A stretch of 49,106 nucleotides of DNA from Rhizosphaericola sp047606825 (GTDB lineage: Bacteria > Bacteroidota > Bacteroidia > Chitinophagales > Chitinophagaceae). Positions within the stretch are counted from its first letter, which is position 1. Every line of letters starts with the position of its first letter. This document shows positions 16,916 to 25,741 of this stretch, piece after piece. The DNA is taken from positions 1 through 49,106 of the forward strand of contig JASGDY010000107.1 of NCBI GenBank assembly GCA_047606825.1, given 5' to 3'. The notes beneath the pieces are model-generated. The model searched no databases. It was given only the letters and a program-made list of their open reading frames with translations, and was not told the DNA's origin. A program made the position numbers and the translations under genes.

Positions 16916-18328
16916 TTACTCTCCCCATTCGGTATGGAAAGTGCCTTCTTTGTCGATGCGCTGGTAAGTGTGCGCGCCGAAGTAATCGCGCTGCGCCTGT
17001 ATCAGGTTGGTCGGCATCCTTTCGCTTGTGTAAGCGTCGAAATACGCCAACGCCGTCTGCAACCCGCCAGCCGCGATGCTACTCTTTGCAGCCTGTGCAA
17101 CGGCTTCGCGGAGACCTGCGACTTTGGCTTTTGCCAATGCTGCGATGTCTACATCCAAAAGGATGTTGGTGAGTTTCGGGTTTTTGGAATAAGCCTGGTA
17201 ATATTTCTCCAGAAGACCGGAGCGGATGATACAGCCGCCTCTCCATATCTTGACAACGTCTTTCAGCGGAATCTCCATCTGCAGCTCGTCGGAAGCTTTA
17301 ACCAAGAGCGCAAGGCCTTGCGCATAGCTGATAATCATACCAAACAGAAGCGCGTCGCCCAGTTGCTGGATAAACGTGTCTTTGTCCACGTCCAACGGCT
17401 GGTGCGTGGAAGCGTAGAGTGCGGCAGCTTGGGTTCTTTCTTCTTTATAGGCGGAAATCGTGCGCAGGGAGACCGAGATGTCGATGGTCGGGATGGAAAC
17501 GCCGGCGTCCATCGCGTCCTGCGACGTCCATTTGCCGGTCCCTTTTGCGCCAGCCTTGTCGAGTATAAGGTCAACGAGGAATTTACCCGTGTCAGGGTCT
17601 TTTTGTTTAAAAATATCGCGGGTGATTTCGACAAGGAAAGAGTTGAGTTCGCCTTCGTTCCATTTGGCGAATACGTCGTACAGTTCCTCGTTGGTCAAGC
17701 CAAGACCGCGATGCAGGAGGTCATACACTTCACTGAGAAGCTGCATGATAGCGTATTCGATACCGTTGTGCACCATCTTGACATAGTGTCCAGCAGCATC
17801 TTTGCCCATGTAGGCCGTGCAGGGTTCGCCGTTGACTTTGGCGGCGATGGATTCCAATACGGGTTTGACGACATTATAGGCTTCGAGGTCGCCACCCGGC
17901 ATGATGCTCGGTCCTCGGCGGGCACCTTTCTCGCCACCGGATACGCCCATTCCCATGAAATGGAAACCTTTTTCGCCGACGTATTTCACGCGGCGGACGG
18001 TATCCACATAATGCGAATTACCGCCGTCGATGATGATGTCACCCTTTTCCAGCAAAGGCAAAAGGCTCTCAATAACGGAATCCACAGGTTTGCCAGCAGG
18101 CACCAGCATTGTTATTTTGCGCGGCGTTGCCATATTGGAAACAAAATCCTCCCATGTCGTCACACCTTTGACATTGGTGCCTGGGCTCGCACCTTTTTCC
18201 AGTTCTTTCCCTTTTTCGATGTCCAGATCAAAGCCGATGACGCTGAACCCATTGTCTGCCATGTTGTACAGCAGGTTGCGGCCCATAACGCCCAACCCAA
18301 CCATTCCGAAATCGTATTTTTGGCTCAT
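16916..18328 (-). CDS. gnd: 6-phosphogluconate dehydrogenase, decarboxylating
   Basis: The protein is 470 residues from ATG 18328; the frame is open far upstream, but MSQKYDFGMVGLGVMGRNL is the standard start with the Rossmann motif GLGVMG. IIDGGNSHY, VSGGEKGARRGPSIMPGG and the HNGIEYAIMQLL segment are the substrate and catalytic signatures. It oxidatively decarboxylates 6-phosphogluconate to ribulose-5-phosphate with NADPH formation in the cytosol. It is the first gene of the gnd-zwf-pgl cluster on the minus strand. A long open frame on the opposite strand is a codon-bias shadow. Confidence 0.97.
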   Translation of the reverse strand: MSQKYDFGMVGLGVMGRNLLYNMADNGFSVIGFDLDIEKGKELEKGASPGTNVKGVTTWEDFVSNMATPRKITMLVPAGKPVDSVIESLLPLLEKGDIIIDGGNSHYVDTVRRVKYVGEKGFHFMGMGVSGGEKGARRGPSIMPGGDLEAYNVVKPVLESIAAKVNGEPCTAYMGKDAAGHYVKMVHNGIEYAIMQLLSEVYDLLHRGLGLTNEELYDVFAKWNEGELNSFLVEITRDIFKQKDPDTGKFLVDLILDKAGAKGTGKWTSQDAMDAGVSIPTIDISVSLRTISAYKEERTQAAALYASTHQPLDVDKDTFIQQLGDALLFGMIISYAQGLALLVKASDELQMEIPLKDVVKIWRGGCIIRSGLLEKYYQAYSKNPKLTNILLDVDIAALAKAKVAGLREAVAQAAKSSIAAGGLQTALAYFDAYTSERMPTNLIQAQRDYFGAHTYQRIDKEGTFHTEWGE

Positions 18329-18815
18329 GTAATTGAAATTTTTGCGTGTTTGAGTGTGCAAAATACGTAAAAAGTGAAAAGTAAACAGAGGAAAAGCGCG
18401 GTGCCATACTAACGCCATTTGTTTTTTAACAGAGGAAACAAGTATGAAAACCCTGCCGCTGCGCCAGTTCCTTCCGAGACCTGTACAACTAACTGCTGGT
18501 AATTGGAGTTGGACAGCATCCGTGCAAAAGTAGGCTATATGGGGAAGTGTGTGGCAGAAGGTAGATGGGATAAAAAAGTGAATCAAACGTTGACCAGGAA
18601 AATAAATTGAACAACTGCCTATAACTCATTTTCGTTTATTGACGTATTGTTTTTCTTTCTATTCGTAATCTAAAACCAATAAAAGTAGGGTTTGTCAGTA
18701 TTTCTAATTGGCTTACGTAAGACTTCTTTTCTTATAACGGCTTTGCAGACTTGATGCTTTTCTTGGTTAATTGCAATAAGGGATTATTTCAATATAGCAT
18801 TCCCCGATTTCTTCC
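18329..18815. other. About 490-bp divergent intergenic region
   Basis: It lies between gnd (minus) and the RHH antitoxin (plus). The left part should hold the gnd promoter, but I see no confident -7/-33 pair. The right half is AT-rich. No gene, repeat or structured RNA is evident. Confidence 0.5.
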
Positions 18816-18823
18816 TATTTTTG
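18816..18823 (+). promoter_or_regulatory. -7 box of the RHH/YafQ toxin-antitoxin operon
   Basis: TATTTTTG matches TAnnTTTG exactly. Transcription should begin near 18830, which rules out the ATG at 18825 and supports translation from ATG 18843 with a very short leader. No clear -33 TTG is seen at the usual distance. Confidence 0.45.
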
Positions 18824-18842
18824 TATGCTAAATAATATCACT

Positions 18843-19097
18843 ATGAATACAGTTGCAACTAAAAAAATAACCTCGTTGAGGCTCAATGCGGATTTGTACT
18901 CCGAGATTGAAATACTGGCTAAGGCCGAAAACAGGAGCGTAAACAACTTTATCGAAACAGAATTGGCGAAGGTTGTTGAATTTCATACGCCCAATGAGGA
19001 GACCTTAAAGGCAATGGAGGAAGTTAGGACAAAAGGGGACACGTTGAAATCCTATGATAGCGCAAAAAGTATGTTTGAAGACTTAGGAATGTTGTAA
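18843..19097 (+). CDS. Ribbon-helix-helix antitoxin
   Basis: The protein is 84 residues from ATG 18843. The N-terminal half, ITSLRLNADLYSEIEILAKAENRSVNNFIETEL, is a ribbon-helix-helix DNA-binding fold: a short beta strand then two helices. The C-terminal tail (EETLKAMEEVRTKGDTLKSYDSAKSMFEDLGM) is the usual extended toxin-wrapping region. It should neutralise the YafQ-like toxin encoded one base downstream and repress their shared promoter. An in-frame ATG at 18825 is less likely because it precedes the predicted transcription start. Confidence 0.85.
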   Translation: MNTVATKKITSLRLNADLYSEIEILAKAENRSVNNFIETELAKVVEFHTPNEETLKAMEEVRTKGDTLKSYDSAKSMFEDLGML

Positions 19098-19098
19098 G

Positions 19099-19389
19099 AT
19101 GCCAAAATTCATTGTAACGCCGTCCTCCCAGTTCAAAAAGGAGTTAAAGAAATACCAAAACAGGAAGAAAGAGATTAAAGCCATTTTTGATGTGGTCGAA
19201 TTGCTTGAAGGCGGGCATGAAAACATTCCGTCAAAAATGAAACCACACGTTTTGAGCGGAAACTACAACGATTTTTGGGAATGCCATGTCATGCCCGACT
19301 TGTTGGTTATATGGGACGAAACGACCGAACCAGTAAATAAGGTTTATCTTGTAAGAGTTGGCTCACACTCGGAACTGTTTAGAAAGTAG
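19099..19389 (+). CDS. YafQ-family (RelE superfamily) mRNA interferase toxin
   Basis: The protein is 96 residues, the typical size. The C-terminal pattern HVLSGNYNDFWECHVMPDLLVIWD then RVGSHSELF is characteristic of YafQ-like toxins, which cleave mRNA on the ribosome; the conserved histidines (in ECHVMPD and GSHSELF) are present. It follows the antitoxin with a one-base gap and is closed by a strong terminator. The pair may be chromosomal stability or stress elements; no evidence of plasmid origin is seen. Confidence 0.88.
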   Translation: MPKFIVTPSSQFKKELKKYQNRKKEIKAIFDVVELLEGGHENIPSKMKPHVLSGNYNDFWECHVMPDLLVIWDETTEPVNKVYLVRVGSHSELFRK

Positions 19390-19447
19390 GCGTTTTTTCG
19401 GAAAATAAGTCAGCGCGGCTAATGCATCCATAACGGAGAAGAAAAAA

Positions 19448-19495
19448 GCCACGAATGCACGAATAAAGGTTATTCGTGCATTCGTGGCTTTTTTT
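19448..19495. terminator. Strong bidirectional terminator between the TA pair and phospholipase C
   Basis: A 19-bp perfect stem (19448-19466 with 19470-19488) has a 3-base loop, with six A residues before it and seven T residues after it. It serves the converging toxin gene (plus) and phospholipase C gene (minus). Confidence 0.9.
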
Positions 19496-19496
19496 C

Positions 19497-22046
19497 TTAT
19501 ATCACTCTTCCCATATACGGATCCGTCATCGAAGCCTCTCCCGTTTCTACATGTCCGGCATATCGGCGCAGGTATTGTGTGTCGCCTTGCAACCGGACGG
19601 AAAAGTCGTACCAACGGTAGCTTTTCTGGAGGTTGAGGATGATGTCCTTGCTTTCCGATGGTTGCAACGTATGTGTAAGCATCGGGTTATTGTAGGCGTT
19701 GTCCGCGATTTCAAACGTCAAAACCTTGTCGGTATTGTTTTTTAGGACGAGGCGGATGTTGCCTGTCGCTTTCTTTCCGTTGAGTTTGGAACGTTCATAC
19801 GTTGCTTCCACGGAAAGGTCGCCGTCCCTGTCAGAACCTTTGATTTCGCGCATGAAACCGTTGGTGGCGACCACCTTGACATGGTATTGACCATTGGCAA
19901 AACGTTCGATGGCATATTCGTCCTGCAAGGTGTCGCCAGGCTTGACGGCGTATGACCAGACTTTCCCTTTCTGGAAATCGTTTTGTTTTATGTCTTTATA
20001 GGCTGTCCTTGCATACACCGCGAAAGGCGAACCTGCCGCATCGCCGCCAAACAGTTCGTTTCCGGCTTTCATATTCAAGACAAGGGATTTTTTGTCTGCG
20101 GACAATGCGCCTTCGGCGTAGAGTTCGTAGGGAATATGGGTGCTGATGGAGATGCCGGGTTCTTGCTGGGACATTTTGCCGGAACGCTGCGGCTGCGCGG
20201 CAATCAATGCAATATCTGTTTCGGAAAGCGGTTGGAATCCTGTCGGCGCCTGTTTGAACTGTGCATTGTAAATCGTCTCGATGTGCTTGTCCAAGTCGAG
20301 GAACGGCAGCTTTCTGTCCTGTGGATCGTAAGGTTGGAACACCGATGTCAGGTTGCCGCATACGGCACGCCGCCAGGAACTGATATTGTCGATACGGACG
20401 TTTTTGTTGTATTTTTTCTGGATAAATGTTTCCAAAAACTGCAATGTCGATGTGTGGTCAAAAATCTGCGAACAGACCTGCCCGCCTCTTGACCAAGGCG
20501 AGGCGATGACCATCGGCACGCGGAATCCCAGTCCGATGGGTGCTTCCCGCGCTTCTTTTTCGTGTATGCCTTGTTGCAGCTCGTTTTGCCTGCGTACCCA
20601 TTCGACAGAAGTGTCGATGCCCGCGGAGCATTTCCCGGTTTCGGGGCGCAGGTTGTCTGGTGCCATGAACGATGGGACGTGGTCAAAATAACCGTCGTTT
20701 TCATCGTAGGTCATGATGAAAATCGTCTTTTTCCATACTTCCGGGTTTTGGGTCAATATGTCCAAAATTTCCGAAACGTACCACGCACCATACCACGGCG
20801 CGCTCGGATGGTCGGATAGGTTCTGTGGGCCGGCAAGCCAGGAGACGGTCGGCAGTTGGCCACTTTTCACGTCTTGGCGGAACTGGTGGAGCAGGTCGCC
20901 TTTGGGGACGACGACTTCCCGTTTTTGACCGTTGTCGTCGTACTGGAGCTTGTCGAGCTCTCGGTAGTGCTTGTCGCCGCTGTTGATAACAAAGGCGCGT
21001 TCAAAAAGGCTTTTTTGTTGGGGCGTGAGCTGCTCGTAGGCCTTTTTGTTCCATTGCGCGTATTCCTTTGTCACGTTGTCGAGCACTTTCTGTTTTTTGT
21101 CCAGTGCCTTGCGCATCTTGTCGTTTACGTCATCGGTTTCGTTGGACGTGGAGAGTTTTTCTTGGAGTTTACTGATTTGGTCGGGCAATGTGTCGAGCTG
21201 TTTTTGGAGGTTGTCCACGTAGCGTTTGTTGAACTTGACATGGTATTTTTCAAAAAACTCCAGCAGGTTGCAGCCAAAATTGGCGAGCCATGACCGTTCG
21301 TCGCCTACGTAACCGCCACCCGCGCTCAGGTCGTTTTGGTAGAACTTCCAGGCGATGCCGTTTTTTTCCAGCAGTTCGGGAAACGTAAGCCAGGTAAGCT
21401 TTCCGGCTTTATAATTGTCGTTTCGGATATTGGCTTTTGGCAAACCGTTTTCCTCACTTAAAATATTGCCTGTCCAGAAATAACTGCGGTTGGGAGTCGT
21501 GCTTGTGCAAGCCGAACAAAAATTGTGGTCACACACCGTAAACGCGTCCGCCAGTGCGTAGTGGAACGGCAGGTCGGCTCTGGTGTAGTGTCCCAGCGTA
21601 AGCGGCATCTCCGCATATTGTTTGTTGCCGGAGCGTTTGGCCACGAGCCACTGGTCCATTTTGCCTTGGTTCAGCGCATCGACCTGGCTTGAACGTGAAT
21701 GTGGCAGAGAGCCCATCCACGTGATTTTGGAATCCTTGATGTCGAGCCTGAAAGGTGCGTAAGTATTGCCGTTGACATCGGTCTGGCACCACACGGGATG
21801 GTCGTTGGGAAGCTCGATAGCTCGCGGGTCGTTAAATCCACGGACACCTTTGAGCGAGCCGTAAGCGTGGTCAAAGGAGCGGTTTTCCTGCATCAGTACC
21901 ACGATATGTTCCGCGTCGATGTACGTGCTGCCGGGTGCGGGATCTATTTGCATGGCTTTTTTGATGGAGGCCGGAACGAAATGTGCGATGCCGACTGCAC
22001 CGGAACTCAACAGTGATTTTTTCAGAAATTCTCTTCTTGTGTCCAT
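19497..22046 (-). CDS. Phosphocholine-specific phospholipase C, Tat-exported
   Basis: The protein is 849 residues from ATG 22046. The leader MDTRREFLKKSLLSSGAVGIAHF holds the twin-arginine motif RREFLKK, so it is exported folded. The phosphoesterase domain starts with IVVLMQENRSFDHAYGSLKGVRGF (about residues 48-71), followed by the conserved HSRSSQVDALNQGKMD and CDHNFCSACTSTTPNRSYFWTG segments of non-haemolytic phospholipases C. Two C-terminal beta domains (DUF756 type) occupy about residues 600-840. It should hydrolyse phosphatidylcholine or sphingomyelin head groups outside the cytoplasm. It is divergent from SusC-SusD-DUF5689, suggesting uptake of released phosphorylated products. Expression may respond to phosphate, but no Pho box was recognised. 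Confidence 0.93.
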   Translation of the reverse strand: MDTRREFLKKSLLSSGAVGIAHFVPASIKKAMQIDPAPGSTYIDAEHIVVLMQENRSFDHAYGSLKGVRGFNDPRAIELPNDHPVWCQTDVNGNTYAPFRLDIKDSKITWMGSLPHSRSSQVDALNQGKMDQWLVAKRSGNKQYAEMPLTLGHYTRADLPFHYALADAFTVCDHNFCSACTSTTPNRSYFWTGNILSEENGLPKANIRNDNYKAGKLTWLTFPELLEKNGIAWKFYQNDLSAGGGYVGDERSWLANFGCNLLEFFEKYHVKFNKRYVDNLQKQLDTLPDQISKLQEKLSTSNETDDVNDKMRKALDKKQKVLDNVTKEYAQWNKKAYEQLTPQQKSLFERAFVINSGDKHYRELDKLQYDDNGQKREVVVPKGDLLHQFRQDVKSGQLPTVSWLAGPQNLSDHPSAPWYGAWYVSEILDILTQNPEVWKKTIFIMTYDENDGYFDHVPSFMAPDNLRPETGKCSAGIDTSVEWVRRQNELQQGIHEKEAREAPIGLGFRVPMVIASPWSRGGQVCSQIFDHTSTLQFLETFIQKKYNKNVRIDNISSWRRAVCGNLTSVFQPYDPQDRKLPFLDLDKHIETIYNAQFKQAPTGFQPLSETDIALIAAQPQRSGKMSQQEPGISISTHIPYELYAEGALSADKKSLVLNMKAGNELFGGDAAGSPFAVYARTAYKDIKQNDFQKGKVWSYAVKPGDTLQDEYAIERFANGQYHVKVVATNGFMREIKGSDRDGDLSVEATYERSKLNGKKATGNIRLVLKNNTDKVLTFEIADNAYNNPMLTHTLQPSESKDIILNLQKSYRWYDFSVRLQGDTQYLRRYAGHVETGEASMTDPYMGRVI

Positions 22047-22216
22047 ATTGAATCGTTTTAAAAGTGTCAACAGCTATAATTATGACTAAAACAATGTCCG
22101 AAAGATAAAAATGCAACAAATCCTGTTTTATACCACAAACATTGGATTATTTTATCATTATCATCTTTAAACGACATCAATAGTACTTAACCGATGGCAT
22201 TAACACAAAGTTTACG

Positions 22217-22250
22217 TTGAGTTAACGATAGGTTAATGCGGCTATATTTT
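22217..22250 (+). promoter_or_regulatory. Candidate promoter of the SusC-SusD-DUF5689 operon
   Basis: A TTG at 22217-22219 and TATATTTT at 22243-22250 (7 of 8 matches to TAnnTTTG) are spaced by 23 bases. Use of this promoter would give a leader of about 245 nt before SusC. The remaining part of the 22047-22500 gap shows no gene and no clear hairpin. Confidence 0.35.
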
Positions 22251-22500
22251 CTTTGCACCATCCCCTAAAGAGAAAAGCCGCAACAATAAAAGAAAATAGT
22301 TAATTTTTTGTGCATCTCCGCAGCAAAGCTGACGAAGTATTGCCAAAAAATTTCGTTCCGACCACTATTTTGTTAGAACCATCTTTTGCTGCGCAAAATT
22401 TAGCATTCGCACAACGCTCACATCCCTAAGCAAAGCTTAGAGGAATTCTTTTGATTAAATATTGACTAAGATTCACATTTTTAAATTAAATGCATTATAA

Positions 22501-25500
22501 ATGAAAGGTTTGCTAACACGGCGAGGTGCCGGAAAGGTCTCATTATTGCTTGCATTTTGCATGTTGATGTTTTCGACCCTAAACGCTCAACAAAGGAAAA
22601 TAACGGGCTATGTCAAAAGTGAGGAAGACTCCATGCCTATTCCATTTGCCTCCGTCCGATTGAAAGGGGCAGAGAAAGGCGTGATTACGGACGTAAAGGG
22701 CCTTTTTACGATTGCTGCGACGGAAGGTGCAGATTTGGAAGTCATTGCCAACGGTTTTTTCGAAAAGAAATATACCATCGGCGCGGAAAAGCGTTATACA
22801 CTTTACTTGAAACCCAAGAAAGCCGACCTTGACACGGTAATGGTTACCACCGCATTGGGTATCAAGCGACAAGAGCGCTCGCTGGGTTACGCAACCGCCA
22901 CCGTCACGGGTGAACAGTTAACCAACTCGCTGTCCAACAACTGGGCAGACGCCCTCTCGGGCAAGGTTGCCGGGCTTGACCTCGTGCGTTCCAATGGTGG
23001 GCCAGGAGGTTCGATAAAAATCATTCTAAGAGGGGAAAACAACCTCACCGACGGAGCATCCAACGAAGCCCTGATTGTCGTTGACGGTGTCGTCGTCAAT
23101 GGCGGTAGTGGACGACGTTCAGGTACGAATACGGACGAGACAACCTATGGTACCTCTGGCGGCAACATGCCCGCCGATTATGGCAGCAACCTGAACGACA
23201 TCAATCCCGAGGATGTAGAATCCATCTCTGTCCTGAAAGGTCCTGCCGCCGCCGCACTGTACGGCCAGCGCGGTTCAAACGGTGCCATCATGATCACGAC
23301 AAAGAGCGGCGGCGGAAAGAACAGAAAAATAAATATTACCTTCAAGTCCAACGCTTCCATTGAAAAAGTGAATCACTGGCCAGACCTACAATATGAATTT
23401 GGCCAAGGTACGGACGGTGCGACTTATTATTCCTGGGGGGCATCGGCAGATGGTTCCAGCACCAAAAGCACCTCCTCTGCCTGGGGACCTAAGTTTTCTG
23501 GACAGATGTACTATCAATACAATCCGTCCCTGCAAGGACAGGATTCCATCAGGACATTGTGGCATCCTTATGTCAACCAGATCCGTGATTATTTCAACAC
23601 AGCATCTACGTATACCAATAGCATAAGCCTTGAAGGCGGTACCGACAGATCTTCTGCCAGGTTTTCCATAACGACTTTGCAGAACAAGTGGATTATTCCC
23701 AATACGGGTTACGATAGACACAGCCTGTCCTATTCCTATACCAATAAACTAAGCGACAAACTACAGATAGCCACCAACTTAGCTTATACCTACAAAAAAA
23801 GCGACAATCTTCCCGGCAACGGGTATGGCAACCAGTCCATCATGTACTGGTTCATATTCTGGGAACCGAGCGCGGACCTCAACTGGCTCAAAGACTATTG
23901 GGTCAAAGGGGAGGAAAACATAGACCAGACCTATCCTTTCAGTTCTTACCCTAGAAGTCCCTATTCCATTGCCTATGAAAATCTTAATAAACTGACACGC
24001 CATTCCATAACAGGCAATGCAAAGGCGACTTATAGTTTCTCCAAAGCTTTTACATTGATGGTGCGTACTTCCATGGACATGTCCTATGAACAGCGTGCGC
24101 AGGAAAGGCCTTATGATGCCTCTACAGCACAGCCGAAAGGGTCATACCGCGAGCAGGACATCTTCTCCATGGAACAGAACAATGATTTCCTGTTGAGCTA
24201 TAACAAAAATATCAACAGTGACTTCAGTTTCAATGCGTCCTTTGGCGGAAGTGCCTTGGTCAATAGATATAAGAAGGATGAACACATAGCCGACTCTCTT
24301 TCCTATCCTGGCGTGTACAAATTTGCCAATGCCTTAGGCGTGGTTAAATCCAATATTGTCAAAAGTAATTATGATCTCAACAGCTTCTATGGTTTGGCGA
24401 GTACCTCTTATAAAAAGCTGGTTTACCTGGATCTTACGGCACGCAGGGACTGGAACAGCGTGTTGGCAACGCCTACGAGGACGGACAACGTAGGTTTTAC
24501 TTATGGTTCTGTCGGCACAAGTTTTATCCTTTCGGACGCGGTTAACTTACCATGGTACATCAATTATACCAAGCTGCGCTTCTCAGCATCCAGTGTCGGC
24601 AGTGGTCTGACGACACCTTACCTGACCCAGTTCAACTATACCTCGGCAGGATCGTTGTATAGTGCAGGGTTGACCAATCCATCTTTGTTGGCCAATGCCA
24701 ATCTGAAACCATTGCGTACCATCAACTATGAAGCAGGGCTCAATGTGGCATTGTTTAAAGACCGTATCAACTTGGACGTGGCCCTATATACAGGCAACAC
24801 CAAAAACCAGATCCTCAGCCGCATTGTGGATGCGGCATCGGGATACACTTCTGCCAAGACCAACCTTAGCCAGATCAACAACAAAGGCATAGAAATAAGC
24901 TTGAACGCTATTCCTGTAAAAGCAAAGAATTTTAAATGGAATACCATGGTCAACTTCTCTGCCAACAAGAATACTGTTGAAGGATTGACAGACAGCACGA
25001 TCGTGCTGGCGACAGCACCGACAGGCGGCGTACAGATAATAGCTAAAAACGGTGGAAGTGTCAACGACTTATATGGTTATGGTTTCCAACGCGACGGCAA
25101 TGGCAACGTTATTTACAGTGCAACCACAGGAGCGCCTCTCTTGACTTCCACAACGAGTGAGCTTGTCCGTCTGGGCCATGCCTCCCCAAGTGGAAAACTA
25201 AGCTGGGGTAATGATTTTACCTATAAACGATTTGTGTTCCACGTGCTGTTTGACGGACAATATGGAGGCGTTGCTTATTCGTTGACGGCAGCGAGATTGG
25301 CCGATCTGGGTAAAACGAAGAACACGCTTCCGGGACGTTACAATGGAATCATCGGAAACGGTGTCGTTGCCAATGATGATGGCTCTTATCGCACCAATGA
25401 TGTGATTGCAACCGATATAGCTACCTTCTATAGCAACATGTATGGTGGCGACAACGGTGAGGGGCAGACTTATTCCACCAATTTTATCAAATTCCGGGAA

Positions 25501-25722
25501 GCAAGTATTTATTATTCCTTGTCTCCTACTGCGTTGAAAAGGTTTGGTATAAAGAACCTTACGTTTGGTATATATGGCAGGGATCTTTTCATATGGACCA
25601 AATGGCCCGCATTTGACCCTGAACTGGGTTCGCTCAGCGGAACGGACATTATCAAAGGTATCGAAGTGGGGCAATTTCCCTCCACCCGTTCCTTTGGCGG
25701 AAACCTAAGTGTTACCTTCTAA
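22501..25722 (+). CDS. SusC/RagA-family TonB-dependent outer-membrane receptor
   Basis: The protein is 1073 residues with a signal peptide (about 1-29, ending TLNAQ). A carboxypeptidase-D regulatory-like domain follows (KITGYVKSEEDSMPIPFASVRLKG, about 33-105), then the plug (ALSGKVAGLDLVRSNGGPGGS through SISVLKGPAAAALYGQRGSNGAIMITTK, about 155-260), and a 22-strand barrel ending in the terminal phenylalanine (LSVTF). No N-terminal STN signalling domain is present, so it is not controlled by a cognate anti-sigma factor. It imports a substrate through the outer membrane with its SusD lipoprotein, encoded 19 bp downstream. The neighbouring phospholipase C suggests phospholipid-derived or other phosphorylated substrates; this is inference. 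Confidence 0.95.
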   Translation: MKGLLTRRGAGKVSLLLAFCMLMFSTLNAQQRKITGYVKSEEDSMPIPFASVRLKGAEKGVITDVKGLFTIAATEGADLEVIANGFFEKKYTIGAEKRYTLYLKPKKADLDTVMVTTALGIKRQERSLGYATATVTGEQLTNSLSNNWADALSGKVAGLDLVRSNGGPGGSIKIILRGENNLTDGASNEALIVVDGVVVNGGSGRRSGTNTDETTYGTSGGNMPADYGSNLNDINPEDVESISVLKGPAAAALYGQRGSNGAIMITTKSGGGKNRKINITFKSNASIEKVNHWPDLQYEFGQGTDGATYYSWGASADGSSTKSTSSAWGPKFSGQMYYQYNPSLQGQDSIRTLWHPYVNQIRDYFNTASTYTNSISLEGGTDRSSARFSITTLQNKWIIPNTGYDRHSLSYSYTNKLSDKLQIATNLAYTYKKSDNLPGNGYGNQSIMYWFIFWEPSADLNWLKDYWVKGEENIDQTYPFSSYPRSPYSIAYENLNKLTRHSITGNAKATYSFSKAFTLMVRTSMDMSYEQRAQERPYDASTAQPKGSYREQDIFSMEQNNDFLLSYNKNINSDFSFNASFGGSALVNRYKKDEHIADSLSYPGVYKFANALGVVKSNIVKSNYDLNSFYGLASTSYKKLVYLDLTARRDWNSVLATPTRTDNVGFTYGSVGTSFILSDAVNLPWYINYTKLRFSASSVGSGLTTPYLTQFNYTSAGSLYSAGLTNPSLLANANLKPLRTINYEAGLNVALFKDRINLDVALYTGNTKNQILSRIVDAASGYTSAKTNLSQINNKGIEISLNAIPVKAKNFKWNTMVNFSANKNTVEGLTDSTIVLATAPTGGVQIIAKNGGSVNDLYGYGFQRDGNGNVIYSATTGAPLLTSTTSELVRLGHASPSGKLSWGNDFTYKRFVFHVLFDGQYGGVAYSLTAARLADLGKTKNTLPGRYNGIIGNGVVANDDGSYRTNDVIATDIATFYSNMYGGDNGEGQTYSTNFIKFREASIYYSLSPTALKRFGIKNLTFGIYGRDLFIWTKWPAFDPELGSLSGTDIIKGIEVGQFPSTRSFGGNLSVTF

Positions 25723-25741
25723 AAAAATTAAAACCGTATTT

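Noticed and set aside
16826..18370. 514-codon plus-strand frame opposite gnd
   Set aside because: It mirrors gnd codon structure, has no recognisable motif, and gnd is unambiguous.
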